From Paracoccaceae bacterium (lineage in GTDB: Bacteria; Pseudomonadota; Alphaproteobacteria; Rhodobacterales; Rhodobacteraceae): a stretch of DNA of 64,000 bases. Location of the stretch: positions 18,660-82,659 of the forward strand of contig JANQPC010000024.1 of the NCBI GenBank assembly GCA_028285485.1, given 5' to 3'. Each line of letters begins with the position of its first letter. The first letter of the stretch is position 1. The notes under the pieces are model-generated. The model was given only the letters and a program-made list of their open reading frames with translations, was not told where the DNA came from and did not search any database. A program made the position numbers and the translations under genes. Positions 56,806 through 64,000 of this stretch are shown here, in pieces.

Positions 56806-57744
56806 CTATTTCGCGGGCAGCGGGATGAATTCGGCGTCATCGCCCGGGGGCAGGCTGAAGCGGCCATCGCCCCAATCCTCTTTCCGCCAGGCTTCCTTCG
56901 CCTCTTCGATCCGCTCTTTCGAAGACGCCACGAAATTCCACCAGATGTAACGCGGGCCTTCGAGCGTTTCGCCGCCCAGAAGCATTACCCGCGCGCCATT
57001 CGGCCCGGCGGTCATCGACACCCGATCGCCACTGCGGAACACCATCATGCGGCCCGCCTCGAAGGTATCTCCGGCGATCGTCACCTCGCCTTCAACAACA
57101 TAGGCGCCGCGATCCTCGTGATTGTCGGGCAGCGGGAGCTTGGCGCCGGGCGCCAGCACCGCATCGGCATAAAACATCTCCGAGGGCGTTTTCACCGGGG
57201 CGGTTTCGCCATAGGCGCTGCCAAGGATCAGCCGCACCTCCTTGCCTTCGCCCTGCATGAAGGGCAGCGCCTCTTTCGGCGCGTGATGAAACTCGGGCGC
57301 GCGGTCTTCATGGGCCTCGGGCAACGCCACCCAAGTTTGAATCCCGAAAAACGGCATCGGATCCTTCTGGGTTTCATCATCGGTGCGCTCGGAATGGGTG
57401 ATCCCCTGCCCGGCCACCATCCAGTTCACCGCGCCCGGTTCGATCCAGGCATCTGTGCCAAGGCTGTCACGGTGATGCATCCGCCCGCGATAGAGATAGC
57501 TGATCGTGGCAAGCCCGATATGGGGATGCGGGCGCACATCAAGCCCCCGAGAGGGCAGGAATTCAGCGGGCCCCATCTGATCGAAAAAGATGAACGGGCC
57601 CACCATCTGGCGGCGCGGCGCGGGCAGCGCCCGGCGCACTTCTAGCGCGCCCAGATCGCGGGCGCGGGGGATAATTACGGTTTCGATTGCATCCACGGCA
57701 TCGCCGGTGGGGCAATCGGGATCAAGCGCGGGATTCCAACTCAT
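56806..57744 (-). CDS. Pirin family protein
   Basis: A 312-residue double-cupin protein of the pirin family. The N-terminal cupin has the metal-binding set in VRPHPHIGLATISYLYRGRMHHRDSLG and the glutamate-bearing strand in GAVNWMVAGQGITHSE. The C-terminal cupin and the family's closing segment (GETLEGPRYIWWNFVASSKERIEEAKEAW) are present. Bacterial pirins include quercetinase-like dioxygenases and redox regulators; which applies here is unknown. AGGAG before the ATG at 57744 fixes the start. It diverges from the ABM gene and is followed by a good terminator. Confidence 0.92.
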   Translation of the reverse strand: MSWNPALDPDCPTGDAVDAIETVIIPRARDLGALEVRRALPAPRRQMVGPFIFFDQMGPAEFLPSRGLDVRPHPHIGLATISYLYRGRMHHRDSLGTDAWIEPGAVNWMVAGQGITHSERTDDETQKDPMPFFGIQTWVALPEAHEDRAPEFHHAPKEALPFMQGEGKEVRLILGSAYGETAPVKTPSEMFYADAVLAPGAKLPLPDNHEDRGAYVVEGEVTIAGDTFEAGRMMVFRSGDRVSMTAGPNGARVMLLGGETLEGPRYIWWNFVASSKERIEEAKEAWRKEDWGDGRFSLPPGDDAEFIPLPAK

Positions 57745-57854
57745 CTGCCATCTCCTATTGTTGCGTTGATGTGCACATAAACCCCCTGAACCCGGAAACC
57801 TATCTGCAATTGCGCACAAAGGATGTGGCCGGTTCCGGGGCGCGGTGCGGTGCC

Positions 57855-57883
57855 TTGACGGATGCCGGGCCAGGCCGCAGAAC
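57855..57883 (+). promoter_or_regulatory. Probable promoter of the ABM gene
   Basis: TTGACG (57855-57860), a 17-base spacer and CAGAAC (57878-57883), 27 bases before the ATG at 57911. Confidence 0.45.
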
Positions 57884-57910
57884 GCAGGCCGGGCAAGAGA
57901 GGGGTGGCGC

Positions 57911-58201
57911 ATGTTCGTTGTAATCGTGAAAGTTGAAGTAGCCGCGGGCCAGATGGAGGCGTTTCTGCCGCTTGTCACGGCCAACGCGCGCGCCTCGGTC
58001 GCAGAAGAACCGGGCTGCCACCAGTTTGACGTTTGCGTGGCGCGGGATCGGGCGGATTTCGTGATGCTCTATGAGGTGTATGACGATGAGGCCGCCTTCC
58101 AGGCCCATAAGCAAACCGCGCACTTCGCCCGTTTCGATGCGGCGGCGGGGCCGCTGATGGCGGCCAAAACGGCGCAAATCTTCACCCGCAGCGCGCCCTG
58201 A
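57911..58201 (+). CDS. Antibiotic biosynthesis monooxygenase (ABM) family protein
   Basis: A 96-residue ferredoxin-like protein of the ABM/YgiN/LsrG group: FVVIVKVEVAAGQMEAFLPLVTANARASVAEEPGCHQFDVCVARD, then FVMLYEVYDDEAAFQAHKQTAHF. Members are small dimers that act as quinol monooxygenases, haem-degrading enzymes or isomerases; the HxTxHF segment is usual. It is too small to contain a cofactor-binding domain. It lies 14 bases upstream of the phosphomannomutase gene and probably shares its transcript, with the divergent pirin gene next door. A redox-related role is plausible but not shown. Confidence 0.85.
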   Translation: MFVVIVKVEVAAGQMEAFLPLVTANARASVAEEPGCHQFDVCVARDRADFVMLYEVYDDEAAFQAHKQTAHFARFDAAAGPLMAAKTAQIFTRSAP

Positions 58202-58215
58202 GGAAAGGCCCCGAT

Positions 58216-59598
58216 ATGGCACCGAAATTTGGCACATCCGGCCTGAGGGGCCTTGTGACGGAACTGACCGATCCGCTTTGCGCCGCCTATGCCGAGGCCT
58301 TTCTGCGTGGGGCGGAAACCGATGGCACGGTGCTGATCGGGCGCGATCTTCGCGCCAGTTCGCCCCGGATCGCCGCAGCGGTGGCCGGCGGCGCGGCGCG
58401 AGCGGGGCTGAAAGCGGTGGATTGCGGGGTTCTGCCCACCCCGGCGCTGGCGCTTGCCGCCGAGGCGCGGGGCACCGCGGCCGTCATGGTGACGGGCAGC
58501 CACATCCCCGATGATCGGAACGGGCTGAAATTCTACACCCGCCATGGCGAGATCACGAAGGCCGATGAAACGGCGATCACCGATGGGGTGGCGGAACTGG
58601 GCACCGAACGGCCCGTGGCCCCGGCGGAGATGGCGGAAGACACCACCGCCCGGTCAGCGTTCGTGGCGCGCTACACCGGGTTCTTCCCGCCCGATCACCT
58701 GGCCGGGCTGAAGATCGGCGTTTATCAGCACAGCTCTACCGCCCGCGATCTTCTGCCAGAGATCCTCGAAGCGCTTGGGGCAAAAACCGTGGCACTGGGG
58801 CGCAGCGACCATTTCGTGCCGGTGGATACAGAGGCGCTTGATGGCGAGACGCGCGCGATGCTGGCAGGCTGGGCGGGGGAACACGGGCTCGATGCCATCG
58901 TTTCCACCGATGGCGATGCCGACCGCCCGATGGTGGCCGATGCGGATGGCCATGTTATTCCGGGTGATCGGCTGGGGCCGCTGACGGCGGAAGCCTTGGG
59001 TGCGAACGTCATTGTGACCCCGGTATCCTCCAACACGCTCGTGGCGCAGATGCCGGCTTTCGATGTGCGCCTGACCCGCATCGGGTCGCCTTACGTGATC
59101 GCCGGGATGGAGGCGGCGGAAGGCGCTGCAGTTGTGGGCTATGAGGCCAATGGCGGGTTTCTGACGGGCTTTACCGCCGAACATGGCGGGCGGCGCCTGC
59201 CGCCCCTGATGACGCGCGATTGCGTGTTGCCGATCATTGCGCCGCTCGGGCTTGCGCGGGCGCGGGGTCTATCGCTTTCCGCGCTCTCGGCCAGCCTGCC
59301 GCCGCGCTTTACAGCGGCAGACCGGCTCACGGAGGTGGAAACCACCGCTTCTGCCGCGCTGATCGGCGCCTGCCGCGCCGGGCAGGCAGAGTCGACGGCG
59401 CTATTCGCGCCCTACGGCACGCCCGCGAAGATCGACAACACCGATGGCTTCCGTGCCACCTTCGGCGATGGGCTGGTGATTCACCTGCGCCCCTCGGGCA
59501 ATGCGCCGGAATGCCGGGTGTATATCGAGGCCGATGATCCCGCCCGCGCGCAGGGCGTGCTGACGGACATGCTCGCCCGCGTGCGCGCCGCGCTTTAG
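58216..59598 (+). CDS. Phosphomannomutase/phosphoglucomutase family protein
   Basis: A 460-residue alpha-D-phosphohexomutase. All four domain motifs are recognisable: KFGTSGLRG at 4-12, the phosphoserine loop as VTGSHIPDDRNGLKFY (93-98 is TGSHIP where TASHNP is usual), the metal loop STDGDADRP, the sugar-binding loop GYEANGGFL, and the phosphate-binding RPSGNAPECRVY. The GYEANGG loop differs from the GEMSGH of most bacterial PMM/PGM. It probably interconverts hexose 1- and 6-phosphates for envelope sugars. It is downstream of the ABM gene. Confidence 0.88.
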   Translation: MAPKFGTSGLRGLVTELTDPLCAAYAEAFLRGAETDGTVLIGRDLRASSPRIAAAVAGGAARAGLKAVDCGVLPTPALALAAEARGTAAVMVTGSHIPDDRNGLKFYTRHGEITKADETAITDGVAELGTERPVAPAEMAEDTTARSAFVARYTGFFPPDHLAGLKIGVYQHSSTARDLLPEILEALGAKTVALGRSDHFVPVDTEALDGETRAMLAGWAGEHGLDAIVSTDGDADRPMVADADGHVIPGDRLGPLTAEALGANVIVTPVSSNTLVAQMPAFDVRLTRIGSPYVIAGMEAAEGAAVVGYEANGGFLTGFTAEHGGRRLPPLMTRDCVLPIIAPLGLARARGLSLSALSASLPPRFTAADRLTEVETTASAALIGACRAGQAESTALFAPYGTPAKIDNTDGFRATFGDGLVIHLRPSGNAPECRVYIEADDPARAQGVLTDMLARVRAAL

Positions 59599-59675
59599 CC
59601 CGCACGCGTTGATCCAGCGCGTTGATTTCGGGCGCCCGCCCGTTACCTCTGGCCTGCAAGAACGCGAGCAGGCCC

Positions 59676-61016
59676 ATGCCCAACACACCTTCCCGCCCCG
59701 TGCCGCGGCCCATAGCCGTGCCTGCGGGCCGCGTCTCGCGCCTCACGCACCTCGGGGCGATGACGGCGGGTGTGGCGGGCAACATGGCGGTGAACGGATT
59801 GCGCCAATGGGCGGGCGGGCAGCGGCCAACCGCGCGCGACCTGATCCTGACCCCCGCCAATATCCGCCGCGTGGCCGATCAGCTCGCCCAGATGCGCGGT
59901 GCGGCGATGAAGATCGGGCAATTGATGTCGATGGATACCGGCGACGCCCTGCCCCCGGAACTGGCCGACATCCTCGCCCGCCTGCGCGCGGAGGCCGATT
60001 TCATGCCGCCCCGGCAGCTCAAGCAAGTGCTGACAAGCGCCTGGGGCGCGGGCTGGCTGGCGCGGTTTCAGCGCTTCGATGTGCGCCCCATCGCGGCGGC
60101 TTCGATCGGCCAGGTGCACCGGGCAGAGCTGAAGGATGGCCGGGTGCTGGCGATCAAGGTGCAGTATCCCGGGATCGCCAAGAGCATCGATAGCGATGTG
60201 TCGAATGTCGGCGCGCTGATCCGCCTCTCGGGCCTTCTGCCCACAGGCTTCGATCTGGCGCCTTATCTTGAAGAGGCGCGCCGGCAGCTTCGCGAAGAGG
60301 CCGATTACGCGCAGGAGGCCGTGCACCTGGCCGCGTTCCGCAGCCTGCTTGAGGGCGATCCCCGCTTCACGCTGCCGGAAGCGGTTGAGGAGCTCACAAC
60401 GCCCGCGGTGCTGGCGATGACTTTCGTGACCGGCGCGCCCATCGAGACCGTTGAAGCCGCCGATGCAGCCACGCGCAACCGTGTGGCCGAACACCTGATC
60501 GCATTGGTGCTGGATGAGCTTTTTGCCTTCGGGCTCATGCAAACCGATCCGAACTTCGCCAATTACCGCTACGATGCGGCACACGGGCGGATCGTGCTGC
60601 TGGATTTCGGGGCCACGCGGCGCTTTGCACCCATGGTTGCCGCGCAATACCGGCGCCTCATGGCCGCGGGGCTGGCCGGGGACGAGGCCGCCACCGCAGC
60701 GGCTGCCGAAGAAATCGGCTTTGTCACGCAAGAGATGCCTGCCCGCCACGGCCGGGCGGTCATATCGATGATCGTGATGGTGTTCGAGGCGCTACGTGCG
60801 TCTGAGACTTTCGATTTCGCCGATCCGGGCCTGACCCGGCGGATGAACGAGGCTGGCCGCGCGCTGGCGGAAGACGGCTTCGTGCCACCGCCCCTGCCGA
60901 TGGACGCGCTCTACCTTCAGCGCAAGTTCGCGGGCATCTTCCTTCTGGCCAGCCGCCTGCGCGCCCGCCTGCCGGTGGCTCAGATGCTGGGCGAGGCCAT
61001 CCGCAGGAAACCTTGA
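59676..61016 (+). CDS. AarF/ABC1/UbiB-type kinase-like protein
   Basis: A 446-residue protein of the ABC1/ADCK family. The N-terminal RGAAMKIGQLMSMDTGDALPPELADILARLR carries the KxGQ motif unique to the family. RPIAAASIGQVHRAELKDGRVLAIKVQYPGI is the alanine-rich nucleotide loop with the catalytic lysine. VLLDFGATRRF is the DFG-type metal site, and MQTDPNFANYRYD replaces the usual HxDxHPGN with a variant. Relatives support ubiquinone synthesis or lipid homeostasis by ATPase activity. No ubi gene is adjacent. The start at 59676 is preceded by GAGCAGG. Confidence 0.87.
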   Translation: MPNTPSRPVPRPIAVPAGRVSRLTHLGAMTAGVAGNMAVNGLRQWAGGQRPTARDLILTPANIRRVADQLAQMRGAAMKIGQLMSMDTGDALPPELADILARLRAEADFMPPRQLKQVLTSAWGAGWLARFQRFDVRPIAAASIGQVHRAELKDGRVLAIKVQYPGIAKSIDSDVSNVGALIRLSGLLPTGFDLAPYLEEARRQLREEADYAQEAVHLAAFRSLLEGDPRFTLPEAVEELTTPAVLAMTFVTGAPIETVEAADAATRNRVAEHLIALVLDELFAFGLMQTDPNFANYRYDAAHGRIVLLDFGATRRFAPMVAAQYRRLMAAGLAGDEAATAAAAEEIGFVTQEMPARHGRAVISMIVMVFEALRASETFDFADPGLTRRMNEAGRALAEDGFVPPPLPMDALYLQRKFAGIFLLASRLRARLPVAQMLGEAIRRKP

Positions 61017-61022
61017 GAGAAC

Positions 61023-61038
61023 CGGGCGCATCCGCCCG
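61023..61038 (+). terminator. GC-rich stem after the AarF-like gene
   Basis: CGGGCG-CATC-CGCCCG begins 6 bases after the stop codon. There is no U-tract, so it is at best a weak or Rho-assisted terminator. Confidence 0.3.
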
Positions 61039-61082
61039 CGATCTTCAACAAAGGTTCACACAAGCTTTAACGCCACGCCACA

Positions 61083-61119
61083 CCTCCGCGCATTCATCCG
61101 AATGAATTTCCAACGGAGG
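61083..61119 (+). promoter_or_regulatory. Potential Shine-Dalgarno-sequestering stem ahead of the PhnD-like gene
   Basis: CCTCCG (61083-61088) is complementary to CGGAGG (61114-61119), the ribosome-binding site of the gene starting at 61125. Between them ATTCAT-CCGA-ATGAAT (61092-61107) forms a nested hairpin. The pairing would hide the site when folded. Confidence 0.5.
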
Positions 61120-61124
61120 GTCTG

Positions 61125-61994
61125 ATGAAATTCAAGTCGATCGTACTGGGCCTTGGCCTGGCCGCGTTTTCGGCCGCCTCGGTGGCAGCGGAAACCTGGA
61201 AGCTTGCCGTGACGGATGTTGAGGGGATGGAGCGGCTGCAGCTCGAATGGGGCCCCTTCAAGGAAGCGCTTGAGGCGGCCACGGGCGAAAGCTTTGAGTT
61301 CTATGCCGTGAATTCCCGCACCGCCGCCGCCGAAGCGCTGCGCGGCGAAACCGTTGATTTCGTTGTTTCCGGCCCCGCCGAATACGTGGTGATCAACAAG
61401 CTCACCAATGCCACGCCGCTGGTGGGCCTTGGCCGCCCGGATTACCACTGCGCCATCGTGGTGCGCGCCGATAGCGGCATCAACACGGTGCAGGATCTCA
61501 AGGGCAAGACGATTGCCTTTGGCGATATCGGCTCCACCTCGAACATGCTCTGCCCGATGCAGGTGCTGGCCGATTACGGGCTCGACCCGATCAACGACAT
61601 CGAGAAAACGCATACCAGCCGCAACATCGCCCATGAGGCGCTGAAGGCGGGCGATGTGGATGCGCTGGGCTCCAACGCCGGAAGCTGGCTCAACGTGCGC
61701 AACAAGGAAACCGATCTTCCCTACGGGTTCTTCAAGATGATCGCGCGTTCGGGCGATCTGCCCAATGACATGATCATGGTGGGCGCGCATGTGCCGGCAG
61801 AAGCCGCCGACATGGTGAAAACCGCGATCCTTGAGAACAAGGATGCCATCATCGCTGGCATCACTGCCCATGAAGAGAACGACAAGTATGTCGGCATGGA
61901 TCTCGTGGCAATCGAAGACAGCGCCTACGATTACGTACGCTCCATGTACACGAATGCGGGCTTCCCGCAGTTCGACAACTTCATCGGTGAGTGA
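61125..61994 (+). CDS. Phosphonate/phosphite-type ABC transporter substrate-binding protein (PhnD family)
   Basis: A 289-residue periplasmic protein with a signal peptide (MKFKSIVLGLGLAAFSAASVAAETW). The PhnD-family body includes SFEFYAVNSRTAAAEALRGETVDFVVSGPAEYVV, LKGKTIAFGDIGSTSNMLCPMQVL and the recurrent SRNIAHEALKAGDVDALGSN. PhnD-like proteins bind phosphonates, phosphite, or in some groups other oxyanions such as selenate (a computational assignment). The ligand is unknown here. It heads an importer operon: the ATPase start overlaps its stop by 8 bases. Its ribosome-binding site lies in a possible stem. Confidence 0.87.
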   Translation: MKFKSIVLGLGLAAFSAASVAAETWKLAVTDVEGMERLQLEWGPFKEALEAATGESFEFYAVNSRTAAAEALRGETVDFVVSGPAEYVVINKLTNATPLVGLGRPDYHCAIVVRADSGINTVQDLKGKTIAFGDIGSTSNMLCPMQVLADYGLDPINDIEKTHTSRNIAHEALKAGDVDALGSNAGSWLNVRNKETDLPYGFFKMIARSGDLPNDMIMVGAHVPAEAADMVKTAILENKDAIIAGITAHEENDKYVGMDLVAIEDSAYDYVRSMYTNAGFPQFDNFIGE

Positions 61995-62805
61995 TCTCGA
62001 TCTGAAAGAACCGGTTGCGCGCCAGGCGCAGCCGGATGCGGCCGGGGCACCAGTTGCCCCGGTTTCCCCTGTGGATGCAGAGGCTTTGGGCGTTGGAAAA
62101 TCCTTCGGCGAAACCCCGATCTTTTCCGATGTGAGCTTTCGGCTGGCACGTGGAGAGGCGGTGGCGCTTGTGGGCGCCAATGGCACCGGAAAATCAACGC
62201 TTCTGCGCTGCCTCATGGGGCTGATCCCCGTCACCTCCGGTTCGGTGCGGCTCTTGAGACAAGACGTGGCCGCCGCGCGCACTGCCGAGCTGCGCGCCTT
62301 GCGCGCCCGGATCGGCCTGGTGAGCCAGAGGCACAACCTCGTGCCCCGGCTGAGCGTTCTGTCGAACGTGGTGCAGGGCCTTCTCGGGCGCCATCCGGGG
62401 CCGCGGCATTGGAGCCATGTGGTGGCCCCCGGAGCCTCGCGGGACGCCGCGATGGCCGCGCTGCGCAAGGTTGGCCTCGAAGAATTCGCGCTGCGCCGGG
62501 CCGACAGGCTTTCGGGCGGGCAATCGCAGCGCGTGGCCATCGCGCGCGCCATCGTGGGCGGGCCAGAGCTTCTTTTCGCCGATGAGCCCTGCGCCTCGCT
62601 GGATCCGGCTGCGGGCGAGGATGTGATGGAGCTTTTCTTCCGCCTCGTGCGGGATGAGGCGGTGACGGTTGTCTTCACCTCCCACAACATCGACCACGCT
62701 TTGAAATACGGTGATCGGGTCCTTGGCCTCGCCCATGGGCGGCTGCAGCTTGACGCGACCGCCGCCTCGCTCGCGGCATCGGACCTGCGAGGACTTTATG
62801 ACTGA
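61987..62805 (+). CDS. PhnC-type ABC transporter ATP-binding protein
   Basis: A 272-residue ABC ATPase. After a 30-residue Pro/Ala-rich lead come Walker A (GANGTGKST), the Q-loop (IGLVSQRHNLVPRLSV), the signature LSGGQSQRVAIARA, Walker B (ELLFADEPCASLDP) and the H-loop (FTSHNID). The RHNLVPRLSVLSNVVQGLLGR segment is characteristic of phosphonate-type ATPases. The start is a GTG at 61987 within the end of the binding-protein gene. The 3' end overlaps the permease gene by 8 bases. It energises uptake of the PhnD-family ligand. Confidence 0.9.
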   Translation: MSDLDLKEPVARQAQPDAAGAPVAPVSPVDAEALGVGKSFGETPIFSDVSFRLARGEAVALVGANGTGKSTLLRCLMGLIPVTSGSVRLLRQDVAAARTAELRALRARIGLVSQRHNLVPRLSVLSNVVQGLLGRHPGPRHWSHVVAPGASRDAAMAALRKVGLEEFALRRADRLSGGQSQRVAIARAIVGGPELLFADEPCASLDPAAGEDVMELFFRLVRDEAVTVVFTSHNIDHALKYGDRVLGLAHGRLQLDATAASLAASDLRGLYD

Positions 62806-63604
62806 TTTTGCCGCCCCTGCCCGGCTAGAACGCCCCTCTGCCATCGCCTTTCTGGGCTATGCCGCGGGGATTGTGATCATCGTCTGGTGCTTTGCTGGTG
62901 CGGGGTTCTCGCTGGAAAAGATGGCCACGGCCCCGCCGCGCTTTGCCGATTTTATCGACCGCGCGTTCCCGCCCAATCTGGAACCCGACACGTTGGTGCG
63001 GCTGGGCTGGAAGATGGTGGAAACCCTTCAGATCGCGCTGGCCGGTGCGGTGCTGGGGGTGATCCTCTCGGTGCCCATCGCGCTTCTGGCCGCCCGCGGC
63101 CTGATCGCCGCGCCCTGGATCAGCCAGGTGATCCGCACAATCCTCGGCTTCATTCGCGCGGTCCCCGATATCGCCTGGGCGCTCGTATTCGTTGTGGCCG
63201 TGGGGCTTGGGCCCTTCGCGGGCATGCTTGCGATCATGGTGGATACCATCGGCTTCTGCGGCCGGTTCTTTGCCGATGATATGGAGGCCGCCGACAAGGG
63301 GCCTGCCGAAAGCCTCACCGCCACGGGCGCGCGGAAGACCGATGTTGTCGTCTGCGCCACGATCCCGGCGGCCACGCCTGCCTTCATTTCCACCTCGCTC
63401 TACGCGCTGGAGAAGGCCGTGCGATCCTCAACCATCCTCGGCCTTGTGGGCGCCGGGGGCATCGGGATCGAGCTCAAGGTGGGCTTCGATCTTTTTGATT
63501 ACCCCACCGCGATGACCGTGATCCTGATGATCGCGGTTGTGGTGATTGGCATCGAATACCTCAGCGGCTGGGCCCGCACGAAGATTATCGGAGATGAGCG
63601 GTGA
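62798..63604 (+). CDS. PhnE-type ABC transporter permease
   Basis: A 268-residue inner-membrane permease with about six helices. An N-terminal helix (FLGYAAGIVIIVWCFAGAGFS) precedes a periplasmic loop. The BPD-type core follows, with the coupling (EAA-like) loop PAESLTATGARKTDVVVCATIPAATPAF that contacts the ATPase. It starts at the ATG at 62798, inside the end of the ATPase gene, and its stop overlaps the GTG of the following methyltransferase as GTGA. All four genes are therefore translationally coupled. Confidence 0.9.
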   Translation: MTDFAAPARLERPSAIAFLGYAAGIVIIVWCFAGAGFSLEKMATAPPRFADFIDRAFPPNLEPDTLVRLGWKMVETLQIALAGAVLGVILSVPIALLAARGLIAAPWISQVIRTILGFIRAVPDIAWALVFVVAVGLGPFAGMLAIMVDTIGFCGRFFADDMEAADKGPAESLTATGARKTDVVVCATIPAATPAFISTSLYALEKAVRSSTILGLVGAGGIGIELKVGFDLFDYPTAMTVILMIAVVVIGIEYLSGWARTKIIGDER

Positions 63605-64000
63605 AAACGGATACGGCAGATCAGCATTGGAACGCCGAGTGGGCGGGGATCGAGGCGGGCAGCAAATGGCTGAGCCCGGAAGAGGATGTGATCGCCTGGT
63701 CAAATACGCTGGCCAAGGGCGCGCGCATTCTCGATCTCGGCGCCGGCGTGGGGCGCCACGCGCTTTGGCTGGCAGAACAGGGGTTCGATGTTGTGGCGCT
63801 TGATGCCGCGCCCGAGGGGCTGGCCGAGATCGCGAAGGCAGGCGGCGTTGAAACGGTTGAGGCGCGGATGCACAGCCTGCCCTTCGGCGATGGCGCGTTC
63901 GATCATGTGCTCAGCTGGAACGTGATCTACCACGGTGATGAAGACATCCTTCTGCGCACCATTGGCGAGATCCGCCGGGTGCTGAAGCCGGGCGGCACCT
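63601..64000 (+). CDS. Class I SAM-dependent methyltransferase, 3' truncated by window end
   Basis: The first 133 codons of a methyltransferase that continues beyond the window. It starts with a GTG at 63601 overlapping the permease stop. After QHWNAEWAG and a helical lead, motif I reads ILDLGAGVGRHALWLAEQG, then VVALDAAPEGL (motif II acidic residue), the LPFGDGAFDHVLSWNVIYH segment (motif IV) and EIRRVLKPGG at the edge. It belongs to the Methyltransf_11/25 small-molecule group. Tight coupling with the importer suggests that the imported compound or its product is methylated, which is inference. Confidence 0.82.
   Translation, partial: MKTDTADQHWNAEWAGIEAGSKWLSPEEDVIAWSNTLAKGARILDLGAGVGRHALWLAEQGFDVVALDAAPEGLAEIAKAGGVETVEARMHSLPFGDGAFDHVLSWNVIYHGDEDILLRTIGEIRRVLKPGGT

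Overview
The window is a gene-dense, high-GC chromosomal segment of an alphaproteobacterium, almost certainly a member of Rhodobacteraceae (Roseobacter group or a close relative). The evidence is the combination of the CtrA-pathway phosphotransferase ChpT, ornithine-lipid genes olsB-olsA, a COX15-type haem A synthase, the Shemin-type 5-aminolevulinate synthase HemA, an L21 protein with a C-terminal extension, a bactofilin/M23 peptidase pair, a split-type cobalamin methyltransferase with an ASKHA reductive activator, and TTGAC-N17 promoters. There are no insertion sequences, prophage genes, CRISPR arrays or plasmid functions. Most of the window is core metabolism and cell-envelope biology.

Region 1-15.2 kb: carboxypeptidase Taq and ctaA; a TrmJ-type RNA methyltransferase diverging from a ThiE-like protein; olsB-olsA; a DUF3553 protein diverging from chpT; then the long minus-strand series rplU-rpmA-GNAT-GNAT(tandem)-obgE-proB-proA; a DUF2059 secreted protein; and tRNA-Ser(CGA). 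Non-coding DNA here holds an array of four palindromes with an exact 24-bp period (7309-7400), paired AT-rich palindromes, and two diverged copies of an intergenic element (2985-3155 and 13827-13969).

Region 15.2-23 kb: a VOC protein, a small membrane protein, a secreted serine hydrolase, and then a cobalamin/folate one-carbon cluster: a small 'virulence factor' family protein, a methylenetetrahydrofolate reductase-like protein, a pterin-binding methyltransferase, a small protein behind a CtrA-type box, and the 678-residue reductive activator of corrinoid enzymes. The methyltransferase and the activator end in nearly the same Gly/Arg-rich tail. Leucine codon choice appears to change near the tRNA-Ser gene (CTT almost absent before, common after).

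Region 23-41.7 kb: tRNA-Gly(CCC), a thioesterase, the zwf-pgl-pgi operon of the Entner-Doudoroff/oxidative pentose phosphate routes with a LacI-type palindrome, an orphan radical SAM protein, DUF924, an MFS carrier, queA with a giant AsmA-like protein, Bcp with a DUF455 ferritin-like protein, the M23 peptidase/bactofilin pair, a second MFS carrier, DUF2189 and prfB.

Region 41.7-54.8 kb: envelope and housekeeping genes: PBP1A, AmiC-type amidase, aminotransferase, M48 peptidase, DsbA-like protein, ispG, a RodZ-like protein, hemA, an M20 peptidase and two identical tRNA-Asp genes. Region 54.8-64 kb: oligopeptide-type binding protein, pirin, ABM monooxygenase, phosphomannomutase, an AarF/UbiB kinase, and a PhnD-PhnC-PhnE-type ABC importer translationally coupled to a methyltransferase that runs off the end of the window. 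The first of the importer genes has its Shine-Dalgarno sequence inside a potential stem. All assignments are by eye from translated motifs and gene order; no database search was possible.
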